The notes below the pieces were generated by a model that saw nothing but the letters and a program-made list of their open reading frames with translations, did no database searches and had not been told where the DNA came from. Position numbers and translations under genes: made by a program. Source: Hyaloperonospora brassicae (taxonomy: Eukaryota; Oomycota; Peronosporomycetes; Peronosporales; Peronosporaceae). Taken from it: a stretch of 64,000 nucleotides of DNA. The DNA is taken from the NCBI GenBank assembly GCA_947650285.1, contig CANTFL010000251.1, forward strand, positions 62,001 through 126,000, given 5' to 3'. Shown here one piece after another: positions 12,001-22,073 of the stretch; positions within the stretch are counted from its first letter, which is position 1, and each line of letters starts with the position of its first letter.

Positions 12001-13449
12001 CAGCTCGAGTGTACGTTTGCGGCAACGATTGCCGTATCCTTTTACCAAGGAAGCTGGATGCTCTCGCTCGTGTTGATCGCGGCAGTCCCGCTGCTACTCA
12101 TTGGCGAGGCACTGCACAACCAGCGCAGTCTGAACAGCCCGCTCAGAGACGAACTTGAGCTGGAAGAAGCTTCGAACATTCACGTCCGCGAAGCACTGAC
12201 GAACCGTCGGGCCGTAGTGATGCTTGGCCTCGGCCACTCGTGGTGCTCGAGCTTTGACAAGCTCTTGCAGCGTCCATTGCGTCATGCTAGACACGAAGCA
12301 CGGCTTGAAGCGCTGAGTCGCAGCTTCAGTGCATCGGTGCTGGTTGCTGCTGGTGCCATAGCTTGCTGGCTGAGCGGTGTTCTTGTGCGCGACGGCGATG
12401 CCACGACTCGAGAGCTTCTCCACTCGATGGTAGTCGTCCTCGTCGCGGTTCAGTCCTCAGGACTTGCAGTGGCTTGGTTGGGCCAACTCGACGGTGCGTC
12501 ACAAGCGGGTGCGTCCATTCTTGCTCTGCGCGATGCTGCAATCGCCTTGAACGAACCCGATAGCCCGACGTCGCCTTCGTCCAAGAAGTCTTCCGACGGT
12601 GAGCAGCAGGAGCCACTGCCGCAGAGCCCTTTGCTTCGAGGAGGGATCACGCTGGAAGATGTTCGCTTTGCGTACCCTTTGCGACCCACTGTCTCGGTCT
12701 TGAACGGATTGACGCTGCACGTTGGGGCGGGCCAAACAGTAGCACTCTGTGGACCGCGAGGGGCTGGCATGTCGACGGTGTTCGCGCTACTGGAAAAGTT
12801 CTACACGCTGTCAGCAGCTTCAGGCGACAATGGTCGCGTGCTGCTGGACGAAGTGGACATCCGAGCACTGGATGTTGCGTGGCTGCGGGCTCAGATCAGC
12901 TTTGTTGGTCCCGAGCCGACGCTGTTCCTCGGCACAGTCGCTGAGAACATCGCCTTTGGCATGGCAGCTCCACCGACACTGGAGATGATTGTTGCTGCTG
13001 CCGAAGTGGCCCATGCCCACACGTTCATCTCGTACCTGCCTGACGCCTACGCGACGCAAGTGGGCGGACCCGTGCAATTGACGCCAAGCCAGCGGCAACG
13101 CATCGCACTCGCGCGTGCTGTCCTCCAGGACGCCCGACTGCTGCTCTTGGACGAGCCAACGCGGTCGCTCGGGGCCGAGAGCGAGAAAATTGCCGTGCAA
13201 CAGGCGCTCGACACGATCGTCGCCCAGCGCGTGCGTCGCACGACAATCATTGCCGCGCATCCGTGCGAGTCGGCGACCGTGCGGAACGCCGACTTGATCT
13301 ACGTCTTGGACAATGGCCGTGTCGTGGATCAAGGCACACATGCCGAGCTGTTTCAGCTCCGAGGTGGAGTGTATTCGAGGCTCTTGCGAGAGAGCACGTG
13401 GTCCGTCGCGTCCTCGAGCTCGTATACGGTCAACTCGAACCCGACGTAG
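9025..13449 (+). CDS. ABCB-type full ABC transporter with degenerate ATP sites
   Basis: 1474 residues in TMD-NBD-TMD-NBD order, the layout of MDR/ABCB exporters, expected in a membrane. A long N-terminal extension includes a His-rich stretch near 116-127. TMD1 is about 220-530, NBD1 about 554-800, TMD2 about 855-1180, NBD2 about 1207-1460. NBD1 has a normal Walker A (GSSGSGKST, 590-598) and Walker B (LLLLDE), but its signature is LTILQ (706-710) instead of LSGGQ, and Thr758 stands where the switch His should be. NBD2 has GPRGAGMST, so the Walker A Lys is Met1249; Pro1296 replaces the Q-loop Gln; the signature is LTPSQ (1352-1356); the switch His (1412) is kept. The D-loop Asp is missing in both. 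Substrate unknown. The start could be 9025 or the in-frame ATG at 9088. Confidence 0.9.
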   Translation: MLLRVPPSCPDDAARWSDIPSMTANTVSRTALVPCVAGRSLSDLFSVHKDTRSMRLYSPLPDENLMDLSTLSIAPGPAYARRHRSSSYSSSLHSEFTESACSINSSQVYEPDNRDESHHHSHHHESDVNSVGSRYFARLSPRPGVPTAGTTNDVVSPSANGTRTSFRKSRFRQTTDIVEALRELREHRVADHDDVPLDGRVAFAKPRQTTSVTRVRQLVTRLLTRRDLVAFCTGLIAAALHGALWSCLTTQVRAAVAAFAPFDRHDVASSALTLLLISLALAATAWTAHVCLTRTAENLLASFRQQILRHLLVHLPQSWFDVNELTLAALDCTIVTRADAQLMRRGLGPELGALFQFSAQCVTSFVVAFRTRWNVALAITAVASIAVVVLSVRAASKCTRPYQETEADATVHEALTHLRTICALNAQRRVREKHALCLRQTERKRIARHGTQAVLQSAVTGSVWLMSAVGLWYGGTKVYEADATPSEVVATLLGVIMGSHALGNLVSSYGAVLRASSAAFKLFAVLDTLSTGKDRQDESSGQNPLVRPASCSGAIMAVDLHFAYPSRPQRLVLRGCNISLLSGECVAVVGSSGSGKSTLVALLMRLYEPSQGLILLDGCKAQTIDATWMRAQLGVVPQHVTLFQASIFDNIALGDVVHRELTGASTGAVMMERVIRAAKRADVHEFILSLPRGYDSRIEDLTAPKLTILQRQRLALARALIREPKLLLLDEVAISPHELISRFGDTVRAGSTTMLLCTSQVNSAAVQYADKLVVLEAGKIVEQGTHVELLQRGNSAYRQLHLSQFSNHRREQRPAEEPPPLPTCHRHVAKPAPTTPIARTKRDIQALARPERTFLTYGLVASVFLGLCGPLLGLLISEALADMMQQYEAFLESLDTASFADTLRPQVTRCGLFLTAGTLVVMVIQSAQLFFLDAAAERLASHLRDLHFSSLLAQPVPFFDAAEHNPTSLTGLLATQAPAASLIIGRAQGHKVQLECTFAATIAVSFYQGSWMLSLVLIAAVPLLLIGEALHNQRSLNSPLRDELELEEASNIHVREALTNRRAVVMLGLGHSWCSSFDKLLQRPLRHARHEARLEALSRSFSASVLVAAGAIACWLSGVLVRDGDATTRELLHSMVVVLVAVQSSGLAVAWLGQLDGASQAGASILALRDAAIALNEPDSPTSPSSKKSSDGEQQEPLPQSPLLRGGITLEDVRFAYPLRPTVSVLNGLTLHVGAGQTVALCGPRGAGMSTVFALLEKFYTLSAASGDNGRVLLDEVDIRALDVAWLRAQISFVGPEPTLFLGTVAENIAFGMAAPPTLEMIVAAAEVAHAHTFISYLPDAYATQVGGPVQLTPSQRQRIALARAVLQDARLLLLDEPTRSLGAESEKIAVQQALDTIVAQRVRRTTIIAAHPCESATVRNADLIYVLDNGRVVDQGTHAELFQLRGGVYSRLLRESTWSVASSSSYTVNSNPT

Positions 13450-13542
13450 CAGCCGCCGCCAAGCGTCAAGAAGAGTGGACGTTGTCTAAGCTGCTGCTGA
13501 TGATGATGTGGATTGCTGCTGGCAAGTGACTGGTAGCTACAT

Positions 13543-13598
13543 TTGCCGTGTCATGGTATAGTTGCCGTGTCATGGTATAGTTTAGTTGCCGTGTCGAT
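13543..13598 (+). repeat. short tandem repeat after the ABC gene
   Basis: Two and a half copies of a unit of about 19-23 bp containing TTGCCGTGTCATGGTATAG, about 100 bp after the ABC stop. No function is suggested. Confidence 0.6.
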
Positions 13599-14024
13599 AA
13601 GGGACAGTCGTATTAATTGAGCTCCTTGAGATGGTATGGTATAGTCTCATCTACTGATCGGTATTAGTAGCACGCGACGGTTGCGATGGCCACAATCTGA
13701 GTGTTTCTCAATGCCGTTGTTGCAATAGCGAAAACCAGACCGAGGCAAGCGCTAAAATAGAGTCGAGCAGCAATAGCGTAACACCAGTACACAGACATCC
13801 ATCGTCGCTGCATTCTCTCGATGCGACACACCGACGCGACGCGCACCCAAGTTCAACGTACTTTGGGGCCGCGACCTCCACGTTCTTATCGATACCGGTA
13901 CGATACCCCCCCGTCCCAGAATAAACCGTGCACAGAGCACGACCAACCCCGAAAGACCGCGACAACTGGCCACAACCGCATCCCGCGACGGCCTCTCGCA
14001 CAAGTCGCGTCGCGCGCTGCCCAA

Positions 14025-14336
14025 ATGAAACCGACCGCGTCGCCGAAAGCGCCTACGAAAGAGCCGACGTACCCCTCGGCCACTGGACAGCCCGTTCAAG
14101 TCGACGCCGATGGCCGTCCTATTGTCGAGGCTGTGCCGCGCGCCCCTGCGGCCGTGATTCGCGCCCAAGTCGTGCCCAATAACGCCAACATCCGTCGGGA
14201 CGCGCAGGGCAATGCCCTGTGCACGCAATGCGCGACGCCGTACCCGCTTCCTGGCGGTTGCACCAGCTGGCGATGCCGCAGCTGCGGGGAGCTGAATAAC
14301 GCGAGTATTCGCGGAAACGAGTGCAGTATCTTGTAA
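14025..14336 (+). CDS. small LSD1-type zinc-finger protein with CaaX-like C-terminus
   Basis: 103 residues if translation starts at the ATG at 14025 (preceded by CCCAA); the same frame is open back to an ATG at 13821, which would add 68 basic, low-complexity residues, so the start is uncertain. The C-terminal half has a CTQC pair, then PGGCTSWRC and CRSC, close to the LSD1-type zinc finger (CxxC, a P-G-A-like turn, CxxC). The last four residues are CSIL, which fits a CaaX box; Leu at the end favours geranylgeranylation in general rules. A prenylated small zinc protein would sit on membranes, but this is inference. Separate from the ABC gene by about 575 bp. Confidence 0.6.
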   Translation: MKPTASPKAPTKEPTYPSATGQPVQVDADGRPIVEAVPRAPAAVIRAQVVPNNANIRRDAQGNALCTQCATPYPLPGGCTSWRCRSCGELNNASIRGNECSIL

Positions 14337-16017
14337 GCGAAAGAACGAGCAGTGAACGAACGTACTCTATGCGGTGGTGAACGAATGTGGTTCCTCGCAT
14401 TGTCTTTTGGATTGTTTCGTCCAGCGCTTTGTTGTGTACGTACAACGACCGAGTCGTTCTCGACTCGGTTTGCCGTTCTACGTGTAGGCAGATAGGATGG
14501 ACTTGTTGCATGCGAGTTCACACCATTTGCTCGACACAGCTCGTTTCGGACCCTCGCAAGGCCGTGCAGCCTAAGCACCAGCGATCGATAGTCAGGTCAA
14601 CGGATGTTTGATCGATCCATCCGGCAGCTGTACCTTTCTTCCTTTACTAGTTCTGGTGTTATGGAAGCTCAGAAAAGTCTCACCCAGCTTTGCATCGCGC
14701 TGGAAGCTGTTGATTGTGTCGGGCATTTGCAGTATCCCGTTTTCGTTTCTAGCATCGACAAGTGTCAGTAGGCAGCGCGTGTAGATAGATCACTGCAATG
14801 TGTCTGTTTCTGCTTGCACACAACGCCTTTTGCAGACAGGGTAATGCTGGTTGACTTGCGTTTGAGACAAGGGACGTCTGTACGCCGTACTAGACGACGA
14901 GCTCGCACGCGGCGTTTGACTGACCATTCGCTTACAAGCTCTAGCGTACTTGCTAGGCCCCACACATGTTCTCGCTTATGCAAAACATAGAGACTGGCGG
15001 TCTGGCACAATGCTTTTGCCGTCACCATGGCCATGCTCAGCGCATGCAAGCAGTAGCCACGATGAGCTAAGCTTGCGCCCTAACGACCTCTTCTGCTTCG
15101 CGCGTCTAGGCAGTGCTTACCAAGATGAAGCTGCCCCTGTGTGACAATAGCAATTGCAGAGTAACTTTTGTTGCATGCCGCACACAAGTGCTTCGATCTG
15201 ACATACATGACATACATCGATGGAAATGAAGCACACGGTGCATGGTCCATGGCAGAAGCCTCCATCGACTACTGATGGCAGTATACCCAAAGCTTGCCAA
15301 CTAGTCAGCAAAGCCGTTCGATATGGACATCGTTAGCCTGTGCAGGCCGAAACAATCTATCTCCGTGTGATGCTGCGAGTAATCACTTGAGAGGAGACAA
15401 TAGACGTCGCTACCTACGACCCGCTAAGCTATGTAAAGCATTCAGTCGTGCTGTAGTGTATGGGAGTCGTCAAAATGCTCCTGCGACAGCTTTCTCGCAC
15501 AGCTGGCGATCAGAGGGGTTTTAGGAATGCGCGATACGGTCGGACGCGCGTGGGTTGATGCTGTACCTACAGGAGCATGGGAAAGATTCTGCTTCCCTAT
15601 GATTTCATGGGTTGCGGTATCGACGCCAAGCATACTTTATGGCTCTGCTCTCGACGCGGATGGAGAAGATCCTGTGCCACACAGCATTGTTATCCATCTC
15701 CCCCACCTTCCAGCACCAGTTGATGCAACCCGGCCATGAAAGTCGGCACCGCCATACTTGTGCTGCACCTCTTCTGGCATGTATGTAGGCTTCATCCGGG
15801 CTGTCTGGGCTCGCCACCATGTGTACTAACGGTCAGGCACTAGCGGACGACAACCACGACGTTGTATTTGTCGATAGCAGTTGGATAGCTCCTGACAAGG
15901 AGAACCGCAAAGAGAGTTTGATACACCTGATCGTAGCTTTGCCAAACAAGAGAGTGAGGCGGCCGTGACCTACATCCCTGTGCTCAGCTTGGCGAACCCT
16001 TTCAGTCGAGCAAACTC
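14337..16017. other. gene-free interval
   Basis: No frame with a recognisable motif. The end of this interval may hold the lost N-terminal part of the effector relic that follows, but no signal peptide or RxLR motif could be read in frame. Confidence 0.5.
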
Positions 16018-16800
16018 ATGTCGACGGCGGGCCATGAAACGGGTTTACTCACAGATCTGTCAACTCGACTATGTCTGAGTCGTTTACCACCGAATTTTGT
16101 ACTTGCCGTTTACGAGTCAGAGTACGGTGAAGATGCTAGTGAAAGCCAGCAACGCAAAGACGTTGCAACTAGCAAGCGTGCAGACGATCTGCTCAAGCAC
16201 TTGACGTGGTGTTGCTGGAAGAAAGAAGAAACCGTCGACGATGTTCCTTCGTCAATGAGGCGAAACAACGACTTCGATGACGACGGCTATCAGGAGACAG
16301 AGGCGCTTCGTTTTCATGTGAGGTTGTTGACAAGAATAATGGGAGCGCCAAGATACGCTGACCGAGATACCAACTACGAATGTGGCAGCATGAAGCTGAC
16401 ACACGCCTTGCAGTCCTCGATTGATCTCGGAGCGAACGATGACGATGCAAAGAAGTTAATGCAATAAGTGATGATAGACTGGAAGAAGAAAAATCTGTCA
16501 GCCGACAACGTGTTTGCGAGGCTGAAACTCGATAAAATAGATCATCAGTCAGTCTTTGGCGCCTTCGAAGTCTTGACTTTGGAGCAGCACCGGAAGTATC
16601 ACAAGAAAAGTAACATGCTGAGCGCTTGGATAAAAGGTTTTAGGATAAACCCACAATTGTAGTGTTTGCCTACGAAGCGTATGAGTGATACTCTAACCCG
16701 ATAAACAGATGGTTTCTGGACCTGTTGCTACTGGGCTGGAAGGGTGGACCCGAAATCTTGGAAAAACAAGTTTCCAGTGACAGACGACACAAGTGGGGAC
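16018..16800 (+). pseudogene. relic of a WY-repeat effector
   Basis: The frame 16018-16464 aligns with the body of the two intact effectors in this window: ELSKGV-type N-part, a block ending ATSKRADDLLKHL matching ATSTRARDLLGDLL, and the first WY-like module (W...KKEETVDDV). An in-frame TAA at 16465-16467 cuts the second module exactly at KLMQ; the same frame then continues 16468-16659 with WKKKNLSADNVFARLKL, the matching second module. After a second stop a weak third module (LLLLGWKGG) can be traced to about 16800. No signal peptide or RxLR motif is seen. It is a dead copy, older than the inverted duplication by its divergence. Described only, not reconstructed. Confidence 0.75.
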
Positions 16801-17364
16801 CTGATCCGTTCTGTGCAGTTACCGCGAGGGTAACGGGGCGAAACCTAGTATATTACACACAAAACGGGCTGGTTGGGGAGCTGTGATTGTAACAACAAAA
16901 GTGGTAATACTTCGAGAGCAACGATGGTTCAGCGCGAGAAGTCGTTTCTGGTAAGATGTTCCTCTCCTCTCTCTTTGTTGTCGGGCCTTCGGAATCAATC
17001 TGCTGCCATGATGTAGCCTGTACATTGCCCTGCCCAAGACACGATATCGCATTCGCTTGCTGTCGACCTGCATGATCCTTCTTTCGCACTCTCTGTTGCC
17101 TCTTGTTTGTTCGATTGTGGCTTGGTAGAACGTTGTCAATGGGAGCAGGTAAATGTTGCGGGGCAGGACAGGAGAACCTGAACGTCCAGTCACATTACCC
17201 CTTCTTCGTCGATTTACCCATTGTTCTATGAAAATGGGTGATCTATCGCACGTGTAGGAAGCTCTATCTAGGCCGATCTCCACAATTTGAACGCTTTCGC
17301 GCTAACGGATCGGATGAGTTCTTGGGCGAAGAACAAGACCTGCAGCTTGTTTAGCAGCTACGTG
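16801..17364. other. no clear gene
   Basis: A 154-residue minus-strand frame (16819-17283) has no motif I recognise. The block borders an LTR-like sequence and may be part of a decayed element. Confidence 0.4.
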
Positions 17365-17827
17365 TGTAACGGGGTGAGCCCGTTACATAAAAATTGATTT
17401 GAATGTATCATTTTTTGAATATTATCGATTCTGATAATATTCAATCGACATCACTCGAGAAGAGGTGATGTTGACGGAATATTCCCCCCGAGGGTTATAT
17501 TCTTGGGTGCTCCACTTCTTGGTTGATATACCGTGTACATCAACCAAATCAACAATCAATCGCTGCTGGACGCGCGCAAGGAGTGGTGAGCAAGAAACCC
17601 ACATAGATGGTTGTAGTTTGATATCGTTCGATCAAGACAAAGATGCTTTGCGAAGAAACTTAACTGTATTAGATACAGTTCTACTTTTTTCTTAAACAGA
17701 GCTTTCGAGTTCTGTTTACTTCGTCGCGCTTCCTCACGCCACGTGTACGTGACGTCGGGAGCACCCAGCCTTGTGTCAGTCAACACAAGGTCTTACCAGT
17801 CATCTGGTAAGAGCGTGCCTCGTTACA
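17365..17827 (+). mobile_element. solo LTR-like sequence
   Basis: Starts TGTAACGGGG, followed by a short hairpin back to CCCGTTACA, and ends GCCTCGTTACA, so it has TG...CA ends. AT-rich middle. A decayed relative is seen at about 29790-30220, sharing the CTGGACGCGCGCAA-like block. No convincing target-site duplication was found (ACGTG against ACCTA), so ends may be slightly off or the copy may be truncated. Confidence 0.5.
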
Positions 17828-20800
17828 ACCTAGGCTCTCGCCAAATGTGCCTCTATCCATACGTCGATGCTGCTGTGCTCATGGGGAGGCGCATCTGTCG
17901 CCAACGCTGGACAGGGTCCCCGTAATTCCGCTAGAATTTAGACCAAGAGGACGAAGCATCTGATCTGTCGGTAGACATACCCATGTCCTGCCTGACAACC
18001 TACTTTAAATGTCTAAACGTCTAACCTTTGTGCACACGACCCCCCATATATGTAATCCTTGCACCGAAGTCGTGGATTTCACCCATTTTTGTGATGCACA
18101 GTTGTTCGTGTTCAGTCCGGATGGTTGAAATAGCCACAGACTGAGAGCTTTACAAAGTGCTTGCGTCACCATATTCCATACGCGAGCTTGAATTGTTAAT
18201 TACTGTGGAAAGCTGAGACTGCTGCTGCCCAGGATCCCGCTAATTTCCCGCCTATCACGAGCTGAAGGTGCGTGCCTCTTCATAGATCTATCGGATCAGC
18301 TGGACCGCCTGTAACGGATATTGCTACTCGTAGTCAGCAGTGGCTCATGCGTAGGGTGAGATAGGGTGCATGTTAGCGGAATCATGTTCACCTTAGAAGC
18401 TGACAATCAGCAGCAGCTGCTCGTCGAGAAGGCTAGCAGGCGAATCGATATAATAAACCTCAATCCTTCCAGCGAGGTATGTGTCTCAATCTGACAGATC
18501 TGCTCGTCTCTCGTGGTGGTGCTCGGGCGATACGTAAAGCATGTTCCTGTCTGACGTCTATCTGCGTCAGTCTGCTTCTTTCGCGAGGTCAACTAAATTT
18601 CGCGTGCGAAAGTGGCTACTATCAATTAAATTTCGCCTGAAAAAAACGGCTGCCGTCAATAAATTTCACTGCATACTCATTTGCAGCGCACGATCAAAGT
18701 CTGTCCGGTTGAGGGTGTGGCGGTGTATTATACAAGTACCAATTAGACTGCTTGTAGGTTCTTCGCGGATCCATGCATATCCACTCGTGCCCCAGAGATA
18801 TGAAGGCAGCGGCTCGTACGCGGGAATGAAACTGATCCCATTATAATGACAATCTGACCTCCGAATGCCTCGCTTGATACATGCTGTGAAAGCTTCGGTG
18901 CGAGCTTCCATTGCTGCCATGCCATAGTCAGCAACACCTTGGACTTGAGCCATGGTCATACACCTATTCGAATGATGATGTAGTCACAGGTCTAATGCCC
19001 ATCGCCGCTGCAAGCTCGGGTAAACCCGTCGCGTGATCGGGGGCAATGCTGCCCACAGACAGTTTCGATCTTCTGCGTAGGAGCATGCTATTCACCTATG
19101 TATTCAAAGCTGCACGTTTTCTTTGCCCCCGCGTTTATAGCTGTGGTGTTGCTGAAAGTGTGGGTGGGATTGCCGTGACGAGAAGCGCGCCTCATCCACT
19201 TCTGTAAAAGTAGGATACCCGTATTCAGCTCGTTGCGGTATAAAAGTGTGTCGAAATCGTAGTGGCGGGAGGTAGGACCAACGAAAATCTGCAAATTCAT
19301 CGTCGTCGCCATCGTCATCAGACTATACCTCGAGATGAGGGAAGTGTGGCAGGGGCAATGGAACACTTTGCTGATGACTGGGGACGCGAATAACATCTTT
19401 TGACGCGACACAGGGGAGATAAAGCCTACTTCCTTTTCGGTTTCGGGTCAGTCGATAGAACACTTAGTGGTGGCTAAATGTCGGCCGGTGGTGTCAGCTT
19501 CAACTGGGACGTAGCCACAGTTCAGTAGATATCAGGGACCGTTCCACAGACCCCTGTGCCTTGACCCGTTCTGACCCTCACCAAGTCGGCAGGCCGCCAT
19601 TTATTGAGTCCTCTTCCGGGCTGACAAATGGCGTAGCCAAGTCTTCCGGAAACTTACTGACCCATAGCTATCCTGCTCTATAGCTATCGTGCTCTGTAGC
19701 TATCCCGACACGCAGGCTCAGCAATTATACCTAAAAACGACCCTCGCCAGTGCGTGATGTATAGTTGCAACGGTGCAAACATGAAGGCGACGCTTGACGT
19801 CCGGATGCTTAACGATCATCGTCCTTCCATACCAAATTGTTCCTACTTTCACGGTGAGTTTGCAGACAGTGAAATGCTACTAATGCTATTTCCACGGTTA
19901 GCTTCAGATAAGTTAAACCTGCTTCAGTTGCATGCACGTATGTCCAAATCGTCTAACTCAACCTCTCGAGCAATTGCACTGCAAACAATCGTTTAGCAAT
20001 TGATATCCTTGTTTTGTATCACCAGCATTACATCGTAATCTCGTTCGACGTCATCCTAGTCCCATCACTACCCAGCTATCGAGCCCAGACGGACCCCTTG
20101 TGCAATAAAGGCATGTTGCTATCGCCGTATGTCATTCTCTTGTATAGAGAATGCCATACCGCGATAGCAACACTACCGTCAACAAGTCGTACTCGCGCAC
20201 AGTCACCCGATCAAAAGTACATGTGAATCCGGCGATGAACGGGATCGAAACTGATGGTCTTGACCATGAGTAGGCTTCGCAGCTTCTCCTCTTTGCCCAC
20301 AACCGTTCTGCCGCTATACGGATATCTTCGTCAATCGAGATGGTGTTCTGCCTGCACACTCCAACGTTCGTTTCACTGCGCAGCTGCAGTGTAGTCCACC
20401 TTCCACGTGTACGTATGTATTCCGGTGCTGTCGCATCCTTCCGTGTAATCAGAGAGATGTTTCACCAAATCGGGCGTCCGCCGACTTAAGACGTCTCCCT
20501 CTGCTAGCCCCCTAAGAACCTTCCACCCACCCAAACTGCCAGCTCGGAGACGACGCCACATTTGCGCAGCCAGTGATAGCTGGCAAAGGTCCCTCTATCT
20601 CCAAGATTGTGATAACCAGTACACGACAGGGCTAAAGATGAAGCCCAAGTATGTACCACGCGGCTCGTGTGCTTCCAGGTCTTCCTCGTGAGTCGAGATC
20701 AGTCGTGGAGTGCGGCCGTTGATTGAGATCTTTGCACGATGTTCGTCTTACCTTGCTAGGCATGCCGTGCAGGATATTATCGAAGGACCGGCTGATGTTG

Positions 20801-21539
20801 TACAGAGTCTGGTTCGCAGCCTTCGGGTAATGTTCTTTCGACCATACATGCTCTTTAAAGAGACGTGCACAAAAACTCTTTCTCGTCGTTGCGAAGTTTC
20901 GGATAGCGTTGCTTTACCAACGATATGAGCTCCATATCGATGTCCACAGAATTGTAGGCATTCACGTGGAGCGTTGCTATCATTGGAGCCACGATCCAGG
21001 CTTTTCCTTATAGCTTCCTGAGGAGCTGCTTTCCGAGCTGCTACCACTGAGTCGTACATCTCATGTGACTAAAACACGTCAATGGGCTGTCCTACGGGCG
21101 CCCCGTGTGTTCACAGTCAGTCTGACCCGATCTCGAGTAACTGCAGAAGGTAAACCCGCCTCGGACGCTGGTGTCTCCTACGCCACGGCATACGGCTCCG
21201 CTTGATCATTCTCAGTGATCGATTATGAGAGACTCCGCGGCTTCAGTATCGTCCAGACACGGCTGAAACAACTCATCTGGTATCCTTCTCTTCCCCATGC
21301 GTCGTGGTTGCCGTTGTCTCACCACACGGGTCTAGCGATTTGCAGCCCAGCACGCCCATAACGGTATCTGCCGCGTCTTGCGTTGTTCCGACCTATCGAC
21401 GGGGTCTCCGGAGCTAACATCCGGAGGACGAAGCGTGTAACTGGTGTTATGTCTTCCTAAACCTGTGTCAGCTGACACGAGGCTGTCAAGGCAATGCTAA
21501 CTGATATGCTAACGTTTTGCAAGTGATGTGCCGACAAGG
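17828..21539. other. long gene-free interval
   Basis: 3.7 kb with only short frames. Minus-strand frames at 18666-18959 and 19088-19411 have no recognisable domain. A short tandem run of TAGCTATC units lies near 19667-19715. The only strong structure is the hairpin at 20115-20171. Confidence 0.5.
20115..20171. repeat. 57-bp hairpin-forming inverted repeat
   Basis: Arms 20115-20139 and 20147-20171 are 25 bp each and match at 23 positions, with a 7-base loop. The left arm starts GTTGCTATCGC and ends CATTCTC. It is isolated from any gene I can support; it could be a small foldback element or a small-RNA precursor-like fold. Confidence 0.75.
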
Positions 21540-21982
21540 AAGACGCAGTGCATCGTGCGAAGATTTCGTCCTTGCGCTTGTCTTTGCGTGCTCATTCATG
21601 GAGCTCGTCGTGATCGATACCCGGGCGTATGGTCTTTTTTCTGCGTTCTACGTGGTGCTTGCAAGGTGAATGAACGGTCGTACAGAAGAGTCGTACATGG
21701 TCGTTTTGGCCGTAAAAAAGCGACTTTGCCAGCCGGGCGCAGCGTCTTGTGAGCACTTTGCTCGCGAAATCAGCGACAACTTTGACTATCAAGCAAGCGT
21801 CGTGGCTTTTTACGTCAACATCTTGATGCGTCGCAGTACGACTGATGCACAATGTTGTTTGTTGCTGCCACTGAAGCGACTATCAAGACCAAAGTTGCTC
21901 GTACGAGCAGCTTTGATCGGACGATTAGTGTGTTTACAACACGCCACAACGGCTTGGCTTGGATCTGCTGTGTAAACTTTAC

Positions 21983-22073
21983 CTTCTCAATCCTTAGAGA
22001 GAGTGAAGGTTTGTTGAGGTATATTCGGGTACGCGAACGACCCACTATATCCGGCAAACCTTCTCGATCCTTA
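21983..22073 (-). mobile_element. 5'-truncated SINE/LINE tail insertion with target-site duplication
   Basis: A 63-bp insert (21997-22059) consists of the shared SINE/LINE 3' tail on the minus strand plus a GA-rich end (a CT tail when read in sense). It is flanked by CTTCTCAATCCTTA (21983-21996) and CTTCTCGATCCTTA (22060-22073), a 14-bp duplication with one mismatch. The matching place in the other arm (near 56945) lacks the insert. Confidence 0.75.
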
